This document shows positions 18,971-28,389 of a stretch of DNA of 48,738 nt, one piece after another. A program made the position numbers and the translations under genes. The notes beneath the pieces were generated by a model. It saw nothing but the letters and a program-made list of their open reading frames with translations, was not told the DNA's origin and ran no database searches. Every line of letters starts with the position of its first letter. Within the stretch, counting starts at the first letter, position 1. This DNA comes from Desulfobulbaceae bacterium (lineage in GTDB: Bacteria > Desulfobacterota > Desulfobulbia > Desulfobulbales > Desulfocapsaceae), in contig JAABQY010000002.1 in assembly GCA_011391225.1 (NCBI GenBank), positions 1 to 48,738 of the forward strand, given 5' to 3'.

Positions 18971-19297
18971 AAAAAACTCCAGTAGAAAAATTGGAAAGTT
19001 CGGCGAAATATTTATTTCTCAAAAAACCATGCATTATACACCAGTTTTGCGTAAAGTAATTGAAAAAGCGAAAGTATTGAAAATTACTTATGGATTCGCG
19101 AGATGGGCTGTCTATATTCCGCCGTCTTTTGACGCATTGCGCCGGGCAGCTTGCACTGGTGAAAAACGATGATTATGATGGCCACACTTTCAAGCAATTA
19201 CCCATCAGCTGTCTTGAGGATACAATATATGTTCGTTGAGATAGCTGTCGGTGTCGAGAAAAAGTTGATTAGCCATATGATAAGGATTTTCAAAAAA
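18971..19297. other. Intergenic region between divergent metK and kdsD
   Basis: About 327 bases without a supported gene. It holds the metK leader and a TATAAT-type -10 on the minus strand. The kdsD track ORF extends into it, but those codons look untranslated: a TTG-rich, unconserved stretch preceding the family start. I see no riboswitch or tRNA. Confidence 0.5.
19033..19038 (-). promoter_or_regulatory. Probable -10 element for metK-ahcY
   Basis: A perfect TATAAT on the minus strand (ATTATA on the plus strand), about 60 bases before the metK ATG. No convincing TTGACA-type -35 is found at 16-18 bases, so an activator or alternative contacts may be needed. Confidence 0.45.
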
Positions 19298-20269
19298 ATG
19301 TCTATAAATGATGCAAGAGAAGTTCTGCGTATCGAAGAAGAGGGACTTGCGGCGGTTCGTGAACGTATTGGTGAGGATTTCATTTGTGCTGTGGAAATGA
19401 TTCTTGCCAGTCCCGGTAGGGTAGTAATCACCGGTATCGGCAAATCTGGAATAGTCGGGCAAAAGATAGCGGCAACGATGAACAGTACTGGAACTCCTTC
19501 GTTTTTCCTTCATCCTGTCGAAGCGATGCACGGCGATCTTGGCATGGTGATGCCTGGAGATGTGATTCTCGCCATTTCCTACTCGGGCGAAACGGCTGAA
19601 TTAAATGGTTTACTTATTACCCTTAAAAAACGCGATAATAGAATAATCGCTATGACTGGGGAAGAAAAGTCATCTTTAGCTCTCCTTGCCGATGTTGCAC
19701 TCAACATCAGAGTTCCAAAAGAAGCTTGTCCGTTAGGGTTGGCCCCAACTGCAAGCACTACCGCGACACTCGCCTTGGGTGATGCTCTTGCCGTCGTACT
19801 TCTCAACAGGAAAAAATTTCAGAAAGAGGATTTCCACCTCAATCATCCAGGAGGTAGCCTTGGACAAAGATTAAAGGTGCGAGTGACGGAGGTAATGTTT
19901 GCCGGCAAAGATATTCCTGTAATTGCTGCCGATGCCTTAGCAACGGAAGCAATAAGGGTACTTAACGCAAAGAATAAGGGGGCTGTGCTGGTGGTAGATG
20001 GTACGAACAAGGTCTTGGGAATCGTCACCGATGGTGATGTGCGTCGTGCTATCGTTGGGGCTCAGTCAATTGCCGAGATGAACACGGCGCAGCTTATGAC
20101 CAAAAATCCCATATGCATAGACAGTACAAGGCTTGCAGCAGATGCTTTAAGTATCATGCAGACCCATGAAATCACCGCTTTGCCGATAATCGATGATGAC
20201 CGAACACTTTTAGGTCTTTTGCATCTCCATAATTTGCTTGGGAAAGGGGAGTTTCGTTTTCTCGTTTGA
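19298..20269 (+). CDS. kdsD: Arabinose-5-phosphate isomerase (KdsD/KpsF family)
   Basis: This enzyme converts ribulose 5-phosphate to arabinose 5-phosphate, the first step to KDO for lipopolysaccharide. With the ATG at 19298 (MSINDAREVL) it has 323 residues, matching the family. The ORF track adds 43 unconserved codons. The SIS domain shows ITGIGKSGIVGQKIA, HPVEAMHGDLGM and ISYSGETAEL. Two CBS domains follow from about residue 200 (VLGIVTDGDVRRA, then ALPIIDDDRTLLGLLHLHNLL). AAGGA lies 11 bases before this start. The gene is convergent with the E2-like gene, with only 32 bases between them. Confidence 0.92.
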   Translation: MSINDAREVLRIEEEGLAAVRERIGEDFICAVEMILASPGRVVITGIGKSGIVGQKIAATMNSTGTPSFFLHPVEAMHGDLGMVMPGDVILAISYSGETAELNGLLITLKKRDNRIIAMTGEEKSSLALLADVALNIRVPKEACPLGLAPTASTTATLALGDALAVVLLNRKKFQKEDFHLNHPGGSLGQRLKVRVTEVMFAGKDIPVIAADALATEAIRVLNAKNKGAVLVVDGTNKVLGIVTDGDVRRAIVGAQSIAEMNTAQLMTKNPICIDSTRLAADALSIMQTHEITALPIIDDDRTLLGLLHLHNLLGKGEFRFLV

Positions 20270-20301
20270 GAAAATGCCGCGGGCATCGCAGGTGAGGTGG
20301 G

Positions 20302-22812
20302 TTATTGATGCTCGGAAAAGAACTCCCATCGGTTGTTTGCCTTTTCATACGAGTAAAACATGATCAGGGTCTGGGGTCTGCCTCGACCGCTTTCGGTACA
20401 TTGCATTTTAAAAATCATTTTGCCACCCATTTCTTTTATGTAGCTGATGGCAGGGCTATTGAGGTTCTCTGGAATGGCCGATGGGTAATTTGCTATAAAA
20501 ATAGTGCGAAAATTGTCTTTCAGGTACTGCTCTTTATCGACCTGATAAATTTTTTCATCGAGGGCTTGGATTGTAGCAATGCTGGTTTTTTTGGTTTCAA
20601 GGAATTCATCTTCAGCGGCAAAGCCACTGTTATTGATAGTGGCCACGATCTGCCGGAAAGCGTTTCTTGCCGCTGTCAGATCTTTCTTGTCATCTTTTAG
20701 GATATTTGCTGCTTGGCGGTCTCGAATTATTGTTGTTTGCAGGATAATTCTGCCGATTTTTTTTCGGGTTGCTTGTGAGTCGGATATCTTGATAGTTCCT
20801 TCTTTAGCGGTGAGAATTGCACCCGCCTTGTTGTACTCTTGTATTGCCTCATCCCAGGCCCCGGAGATGAAGGCCTTGTTTCCCCTATCAATGGTCGCAT
20901 AGAGTTCGGCGCGGCTGATGTTTTCACGGAGTGCATCAATGGTTTCCTGGGGTGCTACGTTCCCCTCTGCAACAGTTGGCAGAACAGACTTATATGAAGA
21001 AATAGCGTTCAGCCAATCGGCTTTGGAGAAAAATTCATCACCCTGTTTTCGGAAATCTTCAAAGTTGCATTTTGCCAATGCTGAGCTCAATTCGACGGCA
21101 TATCGTTGCCGATCCTTTTCAGGCAGAGCGTCAAGGAGGGTTTTGGCTTTTTTGATTTCCGAGGCAGCTTCCTGCCATTTCTTGTTCGCAAGTAAAGTGT
21201 TGGCGGCGCTAAACACCATGCTGAATCGAGTGAAATTCAGTTTGCTCTTCATCTCTTCGATGGCAGCTGGAGAAACGAGGGTGCTTATGTTGGTAATGGC
21301 CAAGATCTTGGTGAAACGCTCTTCTGCTTGTGTCCAGTTTTCCTGGTCGAAAAAATCTGCACCCTCTTTCAATAACTGTTTGTAAGTAAAGACGACGGCG
21401 GCATCTTTTTTGGGTAAATATTTGCCATCGACAAGAACCTTCCCTTCTAAGCCTTGGGCGAGTGTTTCCGACGTAAGGATTGCATTGATGCTGTTTTGTA
21501 GCTCTTTTACCCGATTTTGCTGGAAAAGCCTAACTCCAGACACGCTCTCAAGGGCATTTTCACAGGCTAGTTTGGCACCATCGAACTGTCCGTTATCCAT
21601 CAAGGCTGTGCAATGTTTCTGAGCAGTGCTTGACGCTTCGAGTTGCCGGGTGGCATTGAAATAGAAAAATCCACCGGCTGCAAGGATCATAAAAAAGATT
21701 CCGGCAAAAAGAGAGAAAACAAATATGCCGCCGACGCGTTTTTTATCAAGAAAGGACTCGTGATGTTTTAAGGGGCTAACTGGCAGTTTACGAACCTTGG
21801 ATGCCTTGACAGACATGTCGTGAACTGGCAAATCGTTTTCTGTTTGATCTGAATAATTAAAATTGGTGACGTCCGAGGTAGCGTCTTCTTTGCCTATGTC
21901 CAGGAGGCTTAGAGATTGCATAACCCTGTTTTTGTTAGCCTCAATGTTTGGAAAATCTGTTGCTATTGTAAAAACTTGTTCGTAGAGGCGGGAAGCATTT
22001 TTTAAGTTTCCGTCATTTTCAGCCTTACGGGCTGACCGATAAATATCTTCCGCTTTCTTGATCTCTTCTTCGGTATGAATGGAAATCTTTTCCATTTGAT
22101 CTGAAAAAGTGGGGCTCTTTGCAAGAGTTTGGCGAAGTGCGAAAAACCTTTTTTTGTTTTCTAAATGCTGTAATAAACCGAGGTCAGTGCCCGACGGTGT
22201 GTCAAGCGCCGGAAAAGAAGTATTTAAAATCAGTTCTTCGTCTGGGGAGGAACCCTCGGTTGAGAGAAACTCGAAATCAGGGGAAAGATCTGAGTCGTCA
22301 ATGGTATCAATCTGTGGTTTTGAATCCTTAGCATATCCGGATGATTTGTTCGTGTTGTCAATCCATTGAATATCGGCGATGGGCAAGGCATGGCTGTGAC
22401 TTTGGTACCAGATTGCCGCATCTTCATTAAAAGCGTTGCTTCTCGAGTAACTCTCGCCGTTAATGAGTTTTCCTATAAAAATTATGAGGTCAGGGATCTG
22501 ACTATCCTGCTGCCAGAAGTCTCCAAGGCAGATGGCCGCTGGGTCGAAATCAGGGTGGTAAATGTCACTTTTAGGCTTGCAACTCGGTGGAAAATGTGGA
22601 AAACCGAAGGGGATGGTCAGTTCGACCTTCAGGTTTTGGATAAGACTAGGTTCACCTTTACCAAGCTTACAGAAACCGGCAATATTGTATGTGATTTCGT
22701 ATTGTTCAGGAGGGTCGCCCTTGATTGGTTTGATGGAAATAGCTGGTTGAGAAAGAAAACCTTCTCTCAACTGACGATGGATTTCGCGTAGTTGGTCTTG
22801 GGAAACTGACAT
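20302..22812 (-). CDS. E2 (ubiquitin-conjugating)-like domain, transmembrane helix and TPR-like repeats
   Basis: A protein of 836 residues when started at the ATG at 22812; the track start five codons earlier is a TTG. Residues 1-145 resemble a ubiquitin-conjugating E2 fold: an N-terminal helix, VELTIPFGFPHFPP, then SDIYHPDFDPAAICLGDFW. The last segment mirrors the E2 HPN...ICL motif, with HPD at 86-88 and the candidate catalytic cysteine at 95, followed by a W and NAFNEDAAIWYQ. A low-complexity acidic linker and a TPR-like helical pair follow. A single transmembrane helix at about 361-386 (GGIFVFSLFAGIFFMIL) has a DKKR patch before it, predicting the E2-like part in the cytoplasm. The remaining ~450 residues are TPR-like helices outside. 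Function is unknown; an RWD/UEV-like binding role is an alternative. Confidence 0.75.
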   Translation of the reverse strand: MSVSQDQLREIHRQLREGFLSQPAISIKPIKGDPPEQYEITYNIAGFCKLGKGEPSLIQNLKVELTIPFGFPHFPPSCKPKSDIYHPDFDPAAICLGDFWQQDSQIPDLIIFIGKLINGESYSRSNAFNEDAAIWYQSHSHALPIADIQWIDNTNKSSGYAKDSKPQIDTIDDSDLSPDFEFLSTEGSSPDEELILNTSFPALDTPSGTDLGLLQHLENKKRFFALRQTLAKSPTFSDQMEKISIHTEEEIKKAEDIYRSARKAENDGNLKNASRLYEQVFTIATDFPNIEANKNRVMQSLSLLDIGKEDATSDVTNFNYSDQTENDLPVHDMSVKASKVRKLPVSPLKHHESFLDKKRVGGIFVFSLFAGIFFMILAAGGFFYFNATRQLEASSTAQKHCTALMDNGQFDGAKLACENALESVSGVRLFQQNRVKELQNSINAILTSETLAQGLEGKVLVDGKYLPKKDAAVVFTYKQLLKEGADFFDQENWTQAEERFTKILAITNISTLVSPAAIEEMKSKLNFTRFSMVFSAANTLLANKKWQEAASEIKKAKTLLDALPEKDRQRYAVELSSALAKCNFEDFRKQGDEFFSKADWLNAISSYKSVLPTVAEGNVAPQETIDALRENISRAELYATIDRGNKAFISGAWDEAIQEYNKAGAILTAKEGTIKISDSQATRKKIGRIILQTTIIRDRQAANILKDDKKDLTAARNAFRQIVATINNSGFAAEDEFLETKKTSIATIQALDEKIYQVDKEQYLKDNFRTIFIANYPSAIPENLNSPAISYIKEMGGKMIFKMQCTESGRGRPQTLIMFYSYEKANNRWEFFSEHQ

Positions 22813-22899
22813 AAATTGTGTTTGCAAGAGTTGTTAAATAGCGTACCATTTTTGTAAGTATATCAACTTATTTGAGTAACACAAAAAGAATTTTCAAAA

Positions 22900-24054
22900 G
22901 TGGGGCCGATTTGCGTTGAGAATGATGTGAAAAGCGCTTGTGCTGGGCAAACTCCGGACCTTTCCGGAAGGCAGTTTTTTGTGGTGGAGATGAAATTATT
23001 TAGCGCTATTTTTTTAATTGGAGCAGAGAAGAATTGCCCCCTCTATAAAGCTGGCGAGCGGTTGCTGCTATCGGAAAAAACGCTAGTCTGTCCTCAGAGG
23101 AAGGAAGTGTGTCTCATTCTTGTGCGTGACATGACTGAGCTGCTCTTCAAATTCCTTCAAAAACAGCCGATAAACCTCAAGGAATACGCCGGGACTGTTT
23201 TCAACTGCAGTGGATGCAAAGGCTTGATTAAATTTTCTCTGGTCGAGCCGGAATCCTTCCAGGGACAGGAACCAGGCCAAGGAGCAGTTGCGGCGATCGA
23301 ATCGACATCAAAGCCGGTCATTTCTCGGCTACTTGTCAGCCCTTTACTCAAAGCTATTCATCCCGATGAACTTGAAAGTGTATATAAATATCTTCGGGAG
23401 ATATTTTTCGAGAAAGGTTCGGTACTCATCAGAAAGGGTGAGCAGAACCTGAATCTCTATATTGTGGTTGAAGGGGAGCTTCGTGTTGAGGATGGAGGTG
23501 TTTGCTTAGCTACTCTTGCCGAAGGGGAACTCTGTGGGGAAATGAGTTATCTTGGCGCCGACGAGGCAGTCTCTACAGTTTTGGCAACAAAAAGGACGAA
23601 GGTACTGGCAGTGGCAGGGGATGTATTTGGTCGATTGCTTGGCAATAACCCGGCAGTGCAATCATACATGGCCCAATTACTTGCTTCTCGGCTCCGTCAG
23701 ACCAATGCCGCACGAGCACGAGACTTTGAATCCTGCATGAGTGGTCGCATTGATGAGATTGTTCCGGCCGAGCTGTTTCAAATCTTTCACATGCACCAAA
23801 AGACTGGGGTTTTGACCTTGCATTTTTCTGCAGGACAGGGAAAGGTGGCTTTTCGTGAAGGTTGCATTATAAATGCCGAATATCAAGAGCTGAGGAACGA
23901 GGAAGCAATTTTCAGAATTCTTGGTGAAAAAAAAGGACTCTATCGGTTTACCACCGGCCTCTCCCCAAAGGATATGCGGGCTGCCGAAATAGGCGATTTT
24001 ATGATGTTGTTGATGGAAGGGGTGAAACGAGTTGACGAAGAGCACGAACGGTAG
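22900..24054 (+). CDS. Cyclic-nucleotide-binding / DUF4388 protein with cysteine-rich N-terminus
   Basis: A protein of 384 residues from a GTG start. An ATG 30 codons later (MKLFSAIFL) is an equally likely start. Residues about 30-125 form a cysteine-containing module: NCPLYKAGERLLLS, VCPQRKEVC, then FNCSGCKGLIKF. It is distantly reminiscent of the TIGR04076 pattern and may bind a metal. Residues about 155-270 are a cNMP-binding domain (ILIRKGEQNLNLYIVVEGEL, then GELCGEMSYLG). Residues about 285-375 match DUF4388 (PAELFQIFHMHQKTGVLTL, then GKVAFREGCIINAEY). It is divergent from the E2-like gene across 87 bases. No DNA-binding domain is seen, so it is probably a signalling or adaptor protein. 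Confidence 0.8.
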   Translation: MGPICVENDVKSACAGQTPDLSGRQFFVVEMKLFSAIFLIGAEKNCPLYKAGERLLLSEKTLVCPQRKEVCLILVRDMTELLFKFLQKQPINLKEYAGTVFNCSGCKGLIKFSLVEPESFQGQEPGQGAVAAIESTSKPVISRLLVSPLLKAIHPDELESVYKYLREIFFEKGSVLIRKGEQNLNLYIVVEGELRVEDGGVCLATLAEGELCGEMSYLGADEAVSTVLATKRTKVLAVAGDVFGRLLGNNPAVQSYMAQLLASRLRQTNAARARDFESCMSGRIDEIVPAELFQIFHMHQKTGVLTLHFSAGQGKVAFREGCIINAEYQELRNEEAIFRILGEKKGLYRFTTGLSPKDMRAAEIGDFMMLLMEGVKRVDEEHER

Positions 24055-24122
24055 ATAGTTTCAGTGGGAACATGCTCGACATTTGGCAGGGTGATACAAA
24101 CTTTTGTAAACCCACATGCCGG

Positions 24123-24764
24123 TCAAGCGTGTGGAGAGTGGCTTTCCAGCAGAGGTGGCAGCTTCAAGATATCCATGAAACAGCGAACGTGATATTTTGC
24201 TTGAAGGTTGGGATTTTTAAAAGCGATCAGTGGAACGTTGCAGGCCGCAGCATGCTGCTCATCGATAATCGAATCACCGATAAAGAGAGCTTCCTCCGGT
24301 TGACAGCAAAAATGTTCGAGAATTTCTAAAAGTGCATCGGGGGCTGGTTTTGGTTTAGCAGCCGTGTCGGCGGTCATGACCTTGCCGAAATAACCATCCA
24401 GTTTATAGCTCCTCAGGAGGGGCATCATCGTATTGGTGCGGTTCGTGGAAATGGCCAGGTGATATGTATCTTTGGCCTTTTCGAGAAATTGCACCAGATC
24501 GGGTTCCATGTCCATATAGGGCAGAAAGGATGAATAGTCACCTTGCCGTCTGAAGATGTGGACTTCTTCCAATGCTGGTTCCTGGTAATGGCGGAAGATA
24601 TGGCAAACTGAATCAACGACGTTGTGCATGTGGACATACTCTTCTTCACTTGCACTCATCAGAGGCAGGCCGAAGTGGCCGAGCAGGTGGTTGTAATACA
24701 TGCTGTTGGCCTTCCTTGAGTCAAACATGACTCCGTCGCAGTCAAATACGATGAGTTTTAGCAC
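24123..24764 (-). CDS. HAD family hydrolase (phosphoglycolate phosphatase-like)
   Basis: A protein of 213 residues with all four HAD motifs. Motif I is VFDCDGVMFDS with the nucleophilic aspartate, motif II is ISTNRT, motif III is the lysine in AKPKPAPDAL, and motif IV is FIGDSIIDEQHA. A helical cap lies between motifs I and II. It resembles phosphoglycolate phosphatases and related sugar-phosphate phosphatases, but the substrate cannot be read from the sequence. It is the last gene of the secDF-ykgJ-HAD set on the minus strand, 27 bases after the YkgJ-type gene. Confidence 0.88.
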   Translation of the reverse strand: MLKLIVFDCDGVMFDSRKANSMYYNHLLGHFGLPLMSASEEEYVHMHNVVDSVCHIFRHYQEPALEEVHIFRRQGDYSSFLPYMDMEPDLVQFLEKAKDTYHLAISTNRTNTMMPLLRSYKLDGYFGKVMTADTAAKPKPAPDALLEILEHFCCQPEEALFIGDSIIDEQHAAACNVPLIAFKNPNLQAKYHVRCFMDILKLPPLLESHSPHA

Positions 24765-24791
24765 GAGTAGTTTTCCATTGCCTGCAATAAT

Positions 24792-25544
24792 TTATGGGAT
24801 GATGTTTCCTGAAAACTGAGAAAAAACAAGTCGGTGAAGCATCGTAATACCAAAGTTTAATAATTGATCATCATCGTGCAGTTGCTCCTTTTCCAAAGTA
24901 CTTAGGACGATGGACTCCAAGCGATCCTCGAACAGCAGCTTGCGAAAGGTGTCGAGGTTGTAGAGCGCCAGAATGAAGAGTGCAACATCCTGCTGCGATG
25001 GAATAAAGCCATTTCGGATTGCGTCGTGTTGGAGAATGTCCATCACCGCATCGTTGGAGCGGTTATAGGGAGTAAGCTCCTGTTCGAAACTGTAGCGTCC
25101 AGGAGTTTGGTTTGTCGCCTCAAGAAACCCCAGGCAATGGTCCTCTCTCATGAGCACGAATTGTTCTTCAGGCCCAGTGTCGGTGCGTGTTACGGCTCGA
25201 CCAAGAGGATAGACTCGGCAGGCCCCTGGACGATGCGCATAGACGGAGCAGCCATTCTTGCCCACGAATACGCAACTGGCCCTGCCGTCATCGACCATCG
25301 TCAGATACAGCCTGGGGAAAGGTTCCCCAGGCACTTGTTCGATGAGGATATATTCCGCCAGCAATTCCTCGGAGCTAAGGCCGGTGGCTTTACGCAGCCG
25401 AAGTACATCGTAGGGAGTCAGTGCCAGTTCCAATAGGCGACAACATTCGGTAAAACATTTTACCTGAGGATGGCAGTCAAAAGAAAAGAACGCATCGCCA
25501 TCCATTTGGGAAATGTGCTGAGGCAGATTGGTGGGATCAGCCAT
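24792..25544 (-). CDS. YkgJ family cysteine-cluster protein
   Basis: A protein of 250 residues when started at the ATG at 25544 (MADPTNLPQH). The ORF track start adds 30 codons that lie inside secDF. The YkgJ/CxxCxxCC pattern is present as CFTECCRLLELALTPYDVLRL, then CVFVGKNGCSVYAHRPGACRVYPLG, and a later HCLG. These cysteines are thought to bind a zinc or Fe-S cluster; the function is undefined. The C-terminal ~100 residues are family-specific. Its start overlaps the end of secDF by eight bases, so it is probably co-translated with it. Confidence 0.85.
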   Translation of the reverse strand: MADPTNLPQHISQMDGDAFFSFDCHPQVKCFTECCRLLELALTPYDVLRLRKATGLSSEELLAEYILIEQVPGEPFPRLYLTMVDDGRASCVFVGKNGCSVYAHRPGACRVYPLGRAVTRTDTGPEEQFVLMREDHCLGFLEATNQTPGRYSFEQELTPYNRSNDAVMDILQHDAIRNGFIPSQQDVALFILALYNLDTFRKLLFEDRLESIVLSTLEKEQLHDDDQLLNFGITMLHRLVFSQFSGNIIP

Positions 25545-28122
25545 GCGTATATCCCAAAACAGCCTCTTTTTTCCATAAGGTGAGCAGAGGACTGGCAACA
25601 AAAATTGAGGAATAGGTGCCAAACAAGATGCCAACAGTCAGGACAAAGGCAAAGTCATGGATGACCGCCCCGCCAAAAAACATCAGTGCAAGAAGGGTAA
25701 ACAGCGTGGTCAAGCCAGTGACGACGGTTCGGCTGAGGGTCTCATTAATGCTGGTGTTGATAGTCGATTCCAGGCTCTTCTTGTCGGCTTTTAGCGCGTT
25801 TTCTCTGATCCGGTCGAAAACTACTACCGTATCATTGAGAGAATATCCTGCCAAGGTGAGCAAGGCGGTAACGATGAGCAGCGTAAATTCCATATTCAGA
25901 ACCCAGCATATTCCTACCAAGACAATAACATCGTGAAAGGTTGATACTGCGGCGGCAATGCCGAAGCGGATGTCAAAGCGGAATGCCAGGTAGATGATAA
26001 CCCCAACAAAAGAAATAAGGATAGCAAGGATGGCCTGGTTGCGCAGAGATGCGCTCACTGAAGAACCAATCTCCGATTCGCTTTCCAGCTTGAAATTCTT
26101 CTCAGGAAGTTCGGCGGTAAGAATTTTATCGACCTTCTCTGCAAGTTTAGAGATAACGGCTTCAGATTTCTTGATTTTCACGATCAATCGCTGTTCGTTT
26201 TCAACCTTTTGCAGGTCGGCCTCCGGCATCCCGCTTTTGGTCAGAGCCGCTCTTACCTCAGATATGGTAAAATTGTCGCCTGCCTTATATTGCAACAGCG
26301 AACCGCCGGAGAAGTCGACACCTAAATTGGCATGGCCGCGGGATACCTGAACGAAGGCTATAATTCCGATGATAACCAGAGCGGCGGAAAATGAGAAAGC
26401 AATGTTTCTAATGCGCAGGAAGTCAAAATTTGTTTTCGCGAGCATCGTCAGAAATCTGATGCGCTTCAGCGGCTTTATGGTGTTGATGGCATCAAAGGCA
26501 AAACGTGAATAAAACAGTACAGTAAAGAGATTGAAGATAATTCCCAAGGAAAGGGTTACGGCAAAACCCTTGATTGGGCCGGTTCCAAACATAAACAGGG
26601 CGAGTGCAGTTATCAGGGTGGTGACCTGAGAGTCGACGATAGAAGAAAAGGCTTTTTCGTAACCGGCCTCAACACACGAACGAACAGACTTTCCTATGGC
26701 GAACTCTTCGCGCATCCGCTCATAAATGAGGACGTTGGCATCAACCGCCATCCCTATGGAAAGGATAATACCGGCAATACCGGGCAGGGTAAGAGTGGCG
26801 TTGAGCACGGCAAGGCCGGCGAAAAGCAAGACAATGTTGAATATCATGGCTGTGTTGGCAATGATTCCGGAGAGCCGATAGTAGATAATCATAAAGGCAA
26901 GGACCATAATTGCCCCCCAGATACCCGAGGTGAGACCCTGGGTAATGGAATCCTGGCCAAGGCTTGCCCCTACACTCATGTTTTGGATGATATCAACTGG
27001 AGCAGGCAGGGCGCCGACTCGCAGGACAATAGCCAGGTCGGCGGCCTCTTCATGGCTGAAGCTGCCGGTGATCTGAGCGGAGCCACCAAGGATGCGGTCC
27101 CTGATGACCGGCGCGGAGCGGACAACTTCATCTAGGACAATGGCCAGCCTGCGACCGACATTGCTTTCGGTGACTTGGGCAAACACCTTGCCGCCGTGGC
27201 TGGTCATGTCAAGACCGACATAGGGTTCATTAAAGCTGCCGCCGATGCGTACCTGGGCATCTTTGATCATATCACCGGTCATGAGGATCTTGTTTTCCAG
27301 GAGGATCGGGACGAGCATTTCTTTTTTGGTTTTCTTGTCGACCTCTTTTTCAAAATTTATCGAGGTGTTATCGGGAAGTTTGTTTTGCAGGGCGCGATTG
27401 AGTTTTTTCATACTCTCACCATCTTGCCATTCTTTGGCGCTTTTAGCCTGGTGAACAAGCTCCTGCAGGTTTATACCGGTGGTGTCGGCCACAAGCTTGA
27501 ATTCAAGTTGTGCCGTGTCTCCGAGAAGTTTCAAAGCCCGCTCGGGATCCTTAACGCCCGGTAATTGGATAACGATTTCGTCCTCACCCTGGCGGATGAT
27601 AACAGGTTCGGCAACACCGAACTGGTCAATCCGGTTACGCAGTATTTCGAGAGATTGATCAACAGCGTGCTTTTTAATGAATTGCCGTTTTTCGCCCTTC
27701 AGGGTTAAAATGATACGCGGAAAACTTCCCTGTTTTGCATCGATTTTTCCGTCAATGTCGGGAAAATCATCGGTTACAATTTTTTTGACTTTTTCGATGG
27801 ATCCGCTGTTGGGGAGAGTGAAAATGACGGTATCGGCCGAGGGAGCAGAGGTTCGCACGGCAGAGATGGATTGCTCGGCAAGGGCGTTTTTAAGGTCGTT
27901 GGCAGCAAATTCCAGGTTGTTTTCCTCAGCTTTCTTCAAGTTGACCTTAAGCACCAGATGCATACCACCCTGGAGATCAAGCCCCAGTCGCAGTCCGCCC
28001 GGGGCGAGGTAGGTTTTCCACCAGTCTGGAGTGCCCGAGTAAAAGGAGGGCAGGACGGTAGTGATGGAGAGCAGGACGACCATCACGAGAAAGGCAAATT
28101 TGACTTTGAGTGTTGTATTCAT
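25537..28122 (-). CDS. secDF: Protein translocase subunit SecDF (fused)
   Basis: SecDF uses the proton gradient to pull secreted proteins through the SecYEG channel. The 861 residues fuse SecD (about 1-540) and SecF (about 560-861), which are separate proteins in many bacteria. SecD shows an N-terminal membrane helix, GLDLQGGMHLVLKV, the periplasmic P1 domain with LRNRIDQFGVAEP, and AGIILSIGMAVDANVLIYERMREE. SecF shows GVDFSGGSLLQ and LTLAGYSLNDTVVVFDRIREN. Each half has six predicted membrane segments. The gene heads a minus-strand set with the YkgJ-type and HAD genes. Confidence 0.96.
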   Translation of the reverse strand: MNTTLKVKFAFLVMVVLLSITTVLPSFYSGTPDWWKTYLAPGGLRLGLDLQGGMHLVLKVNLKKAEENNLEFAANDLKNALAEQSISAVRTSAPSADTVIFTLPNSGSIEKVKKIVTDDFPDIDGKIDAKQGSFPRIILTLKGEKRQFIKKHAVDQSLEILRNRIDQFGVAEPVIIRQGEDEIVIQLPGVKDPERALKLLGDTAQLEFKLVADTTGINLQELVHQAKSAKEWQDGESMKKLNRALQNKLPDNTSINFEKEVDKKTKKEMLVPILLENKILMTGDMIKDAQVRIGGSFNEPYVGLDMTSHGGKVFAQVTESNVGRRLAIVLDEVVRSAPVIRDRILGGSAQITGSFSHEEAADLAIVLRVGALPAPVDIIQNMSVGASLGQDSITQGLTSGIWGAIMVLAFMIIYYRLSGIIANTAMIFNIVLLFAGLAVLNATLTLPGIAGIILSIGMAVDANVLIYERMREEFAIGKSVRSCVEAGYEKAFSSIVDSQVTTLITALALFMFGTGPIKGFAVTLSLGIIFNLFTVLFYSRFAFDAINTIKPLKRIRFLTMLAKTNFDFLRIRNIAFSFSAALVIIGIIAFVQVSRGHANLGVDFSGGSLLQYKAGDNFTISEVRAALTKSGMPEADLQKVENEQRLIVKIKKSEAVISKLAEKVDKILTAELPEKNFKLESESEIGSSVSASLRNQAILAILISFVGVIIYLAFRFDIRFGIAAAVSTFHDVIVLVGICWVLNMEFTLLIVTALLTLAGYSLNDTVVVFDRIRENALKADKKSLESTINTSINETLSRTVVTGLTTLFTLLALMFFGGAVIHDFAFVLTVGILFGTYSSIFVASPLLTLWKKEAVLGYTHG

Positions 28123-28389
28123 TTAACTTCCCTGAATTTTTCTGGATGAGAAAGCAAAAAGTGAGTTTTGAGAAGAGCGTTTATCGCCGAACTTTGCGAT
28201 TATAACGCAAAGCCTGAATCTTGCAAGGTTTGGCACGAGATAATAGTGCTACAAGAAAATATATGTGGGTTTTTTATAAAAATAGTATTCGTTAATGGAT
28301 ATAATCTTCAGTAGATAGCTGATGTTGAAAATTAACCAGGCTCGTCGGGACGAGGGGAAAATGCTAATTTTTTTGAGGGGCTTTCAAGA

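Noticed and set aside
18971-19168. SAM or SAH riboswitch upstream of metK-ahcY
   Set aside because: No recognisable conserved core or clear multi-stem fold by eye; a covariance-model search would be needed.
20257-20274. TTTTCTC/GAGAAAA hairpin as a terminator between kdsD and the E2-like gene
   Set aside because: Only a 7-bp AT-rich stem with no following T-run on either strand.
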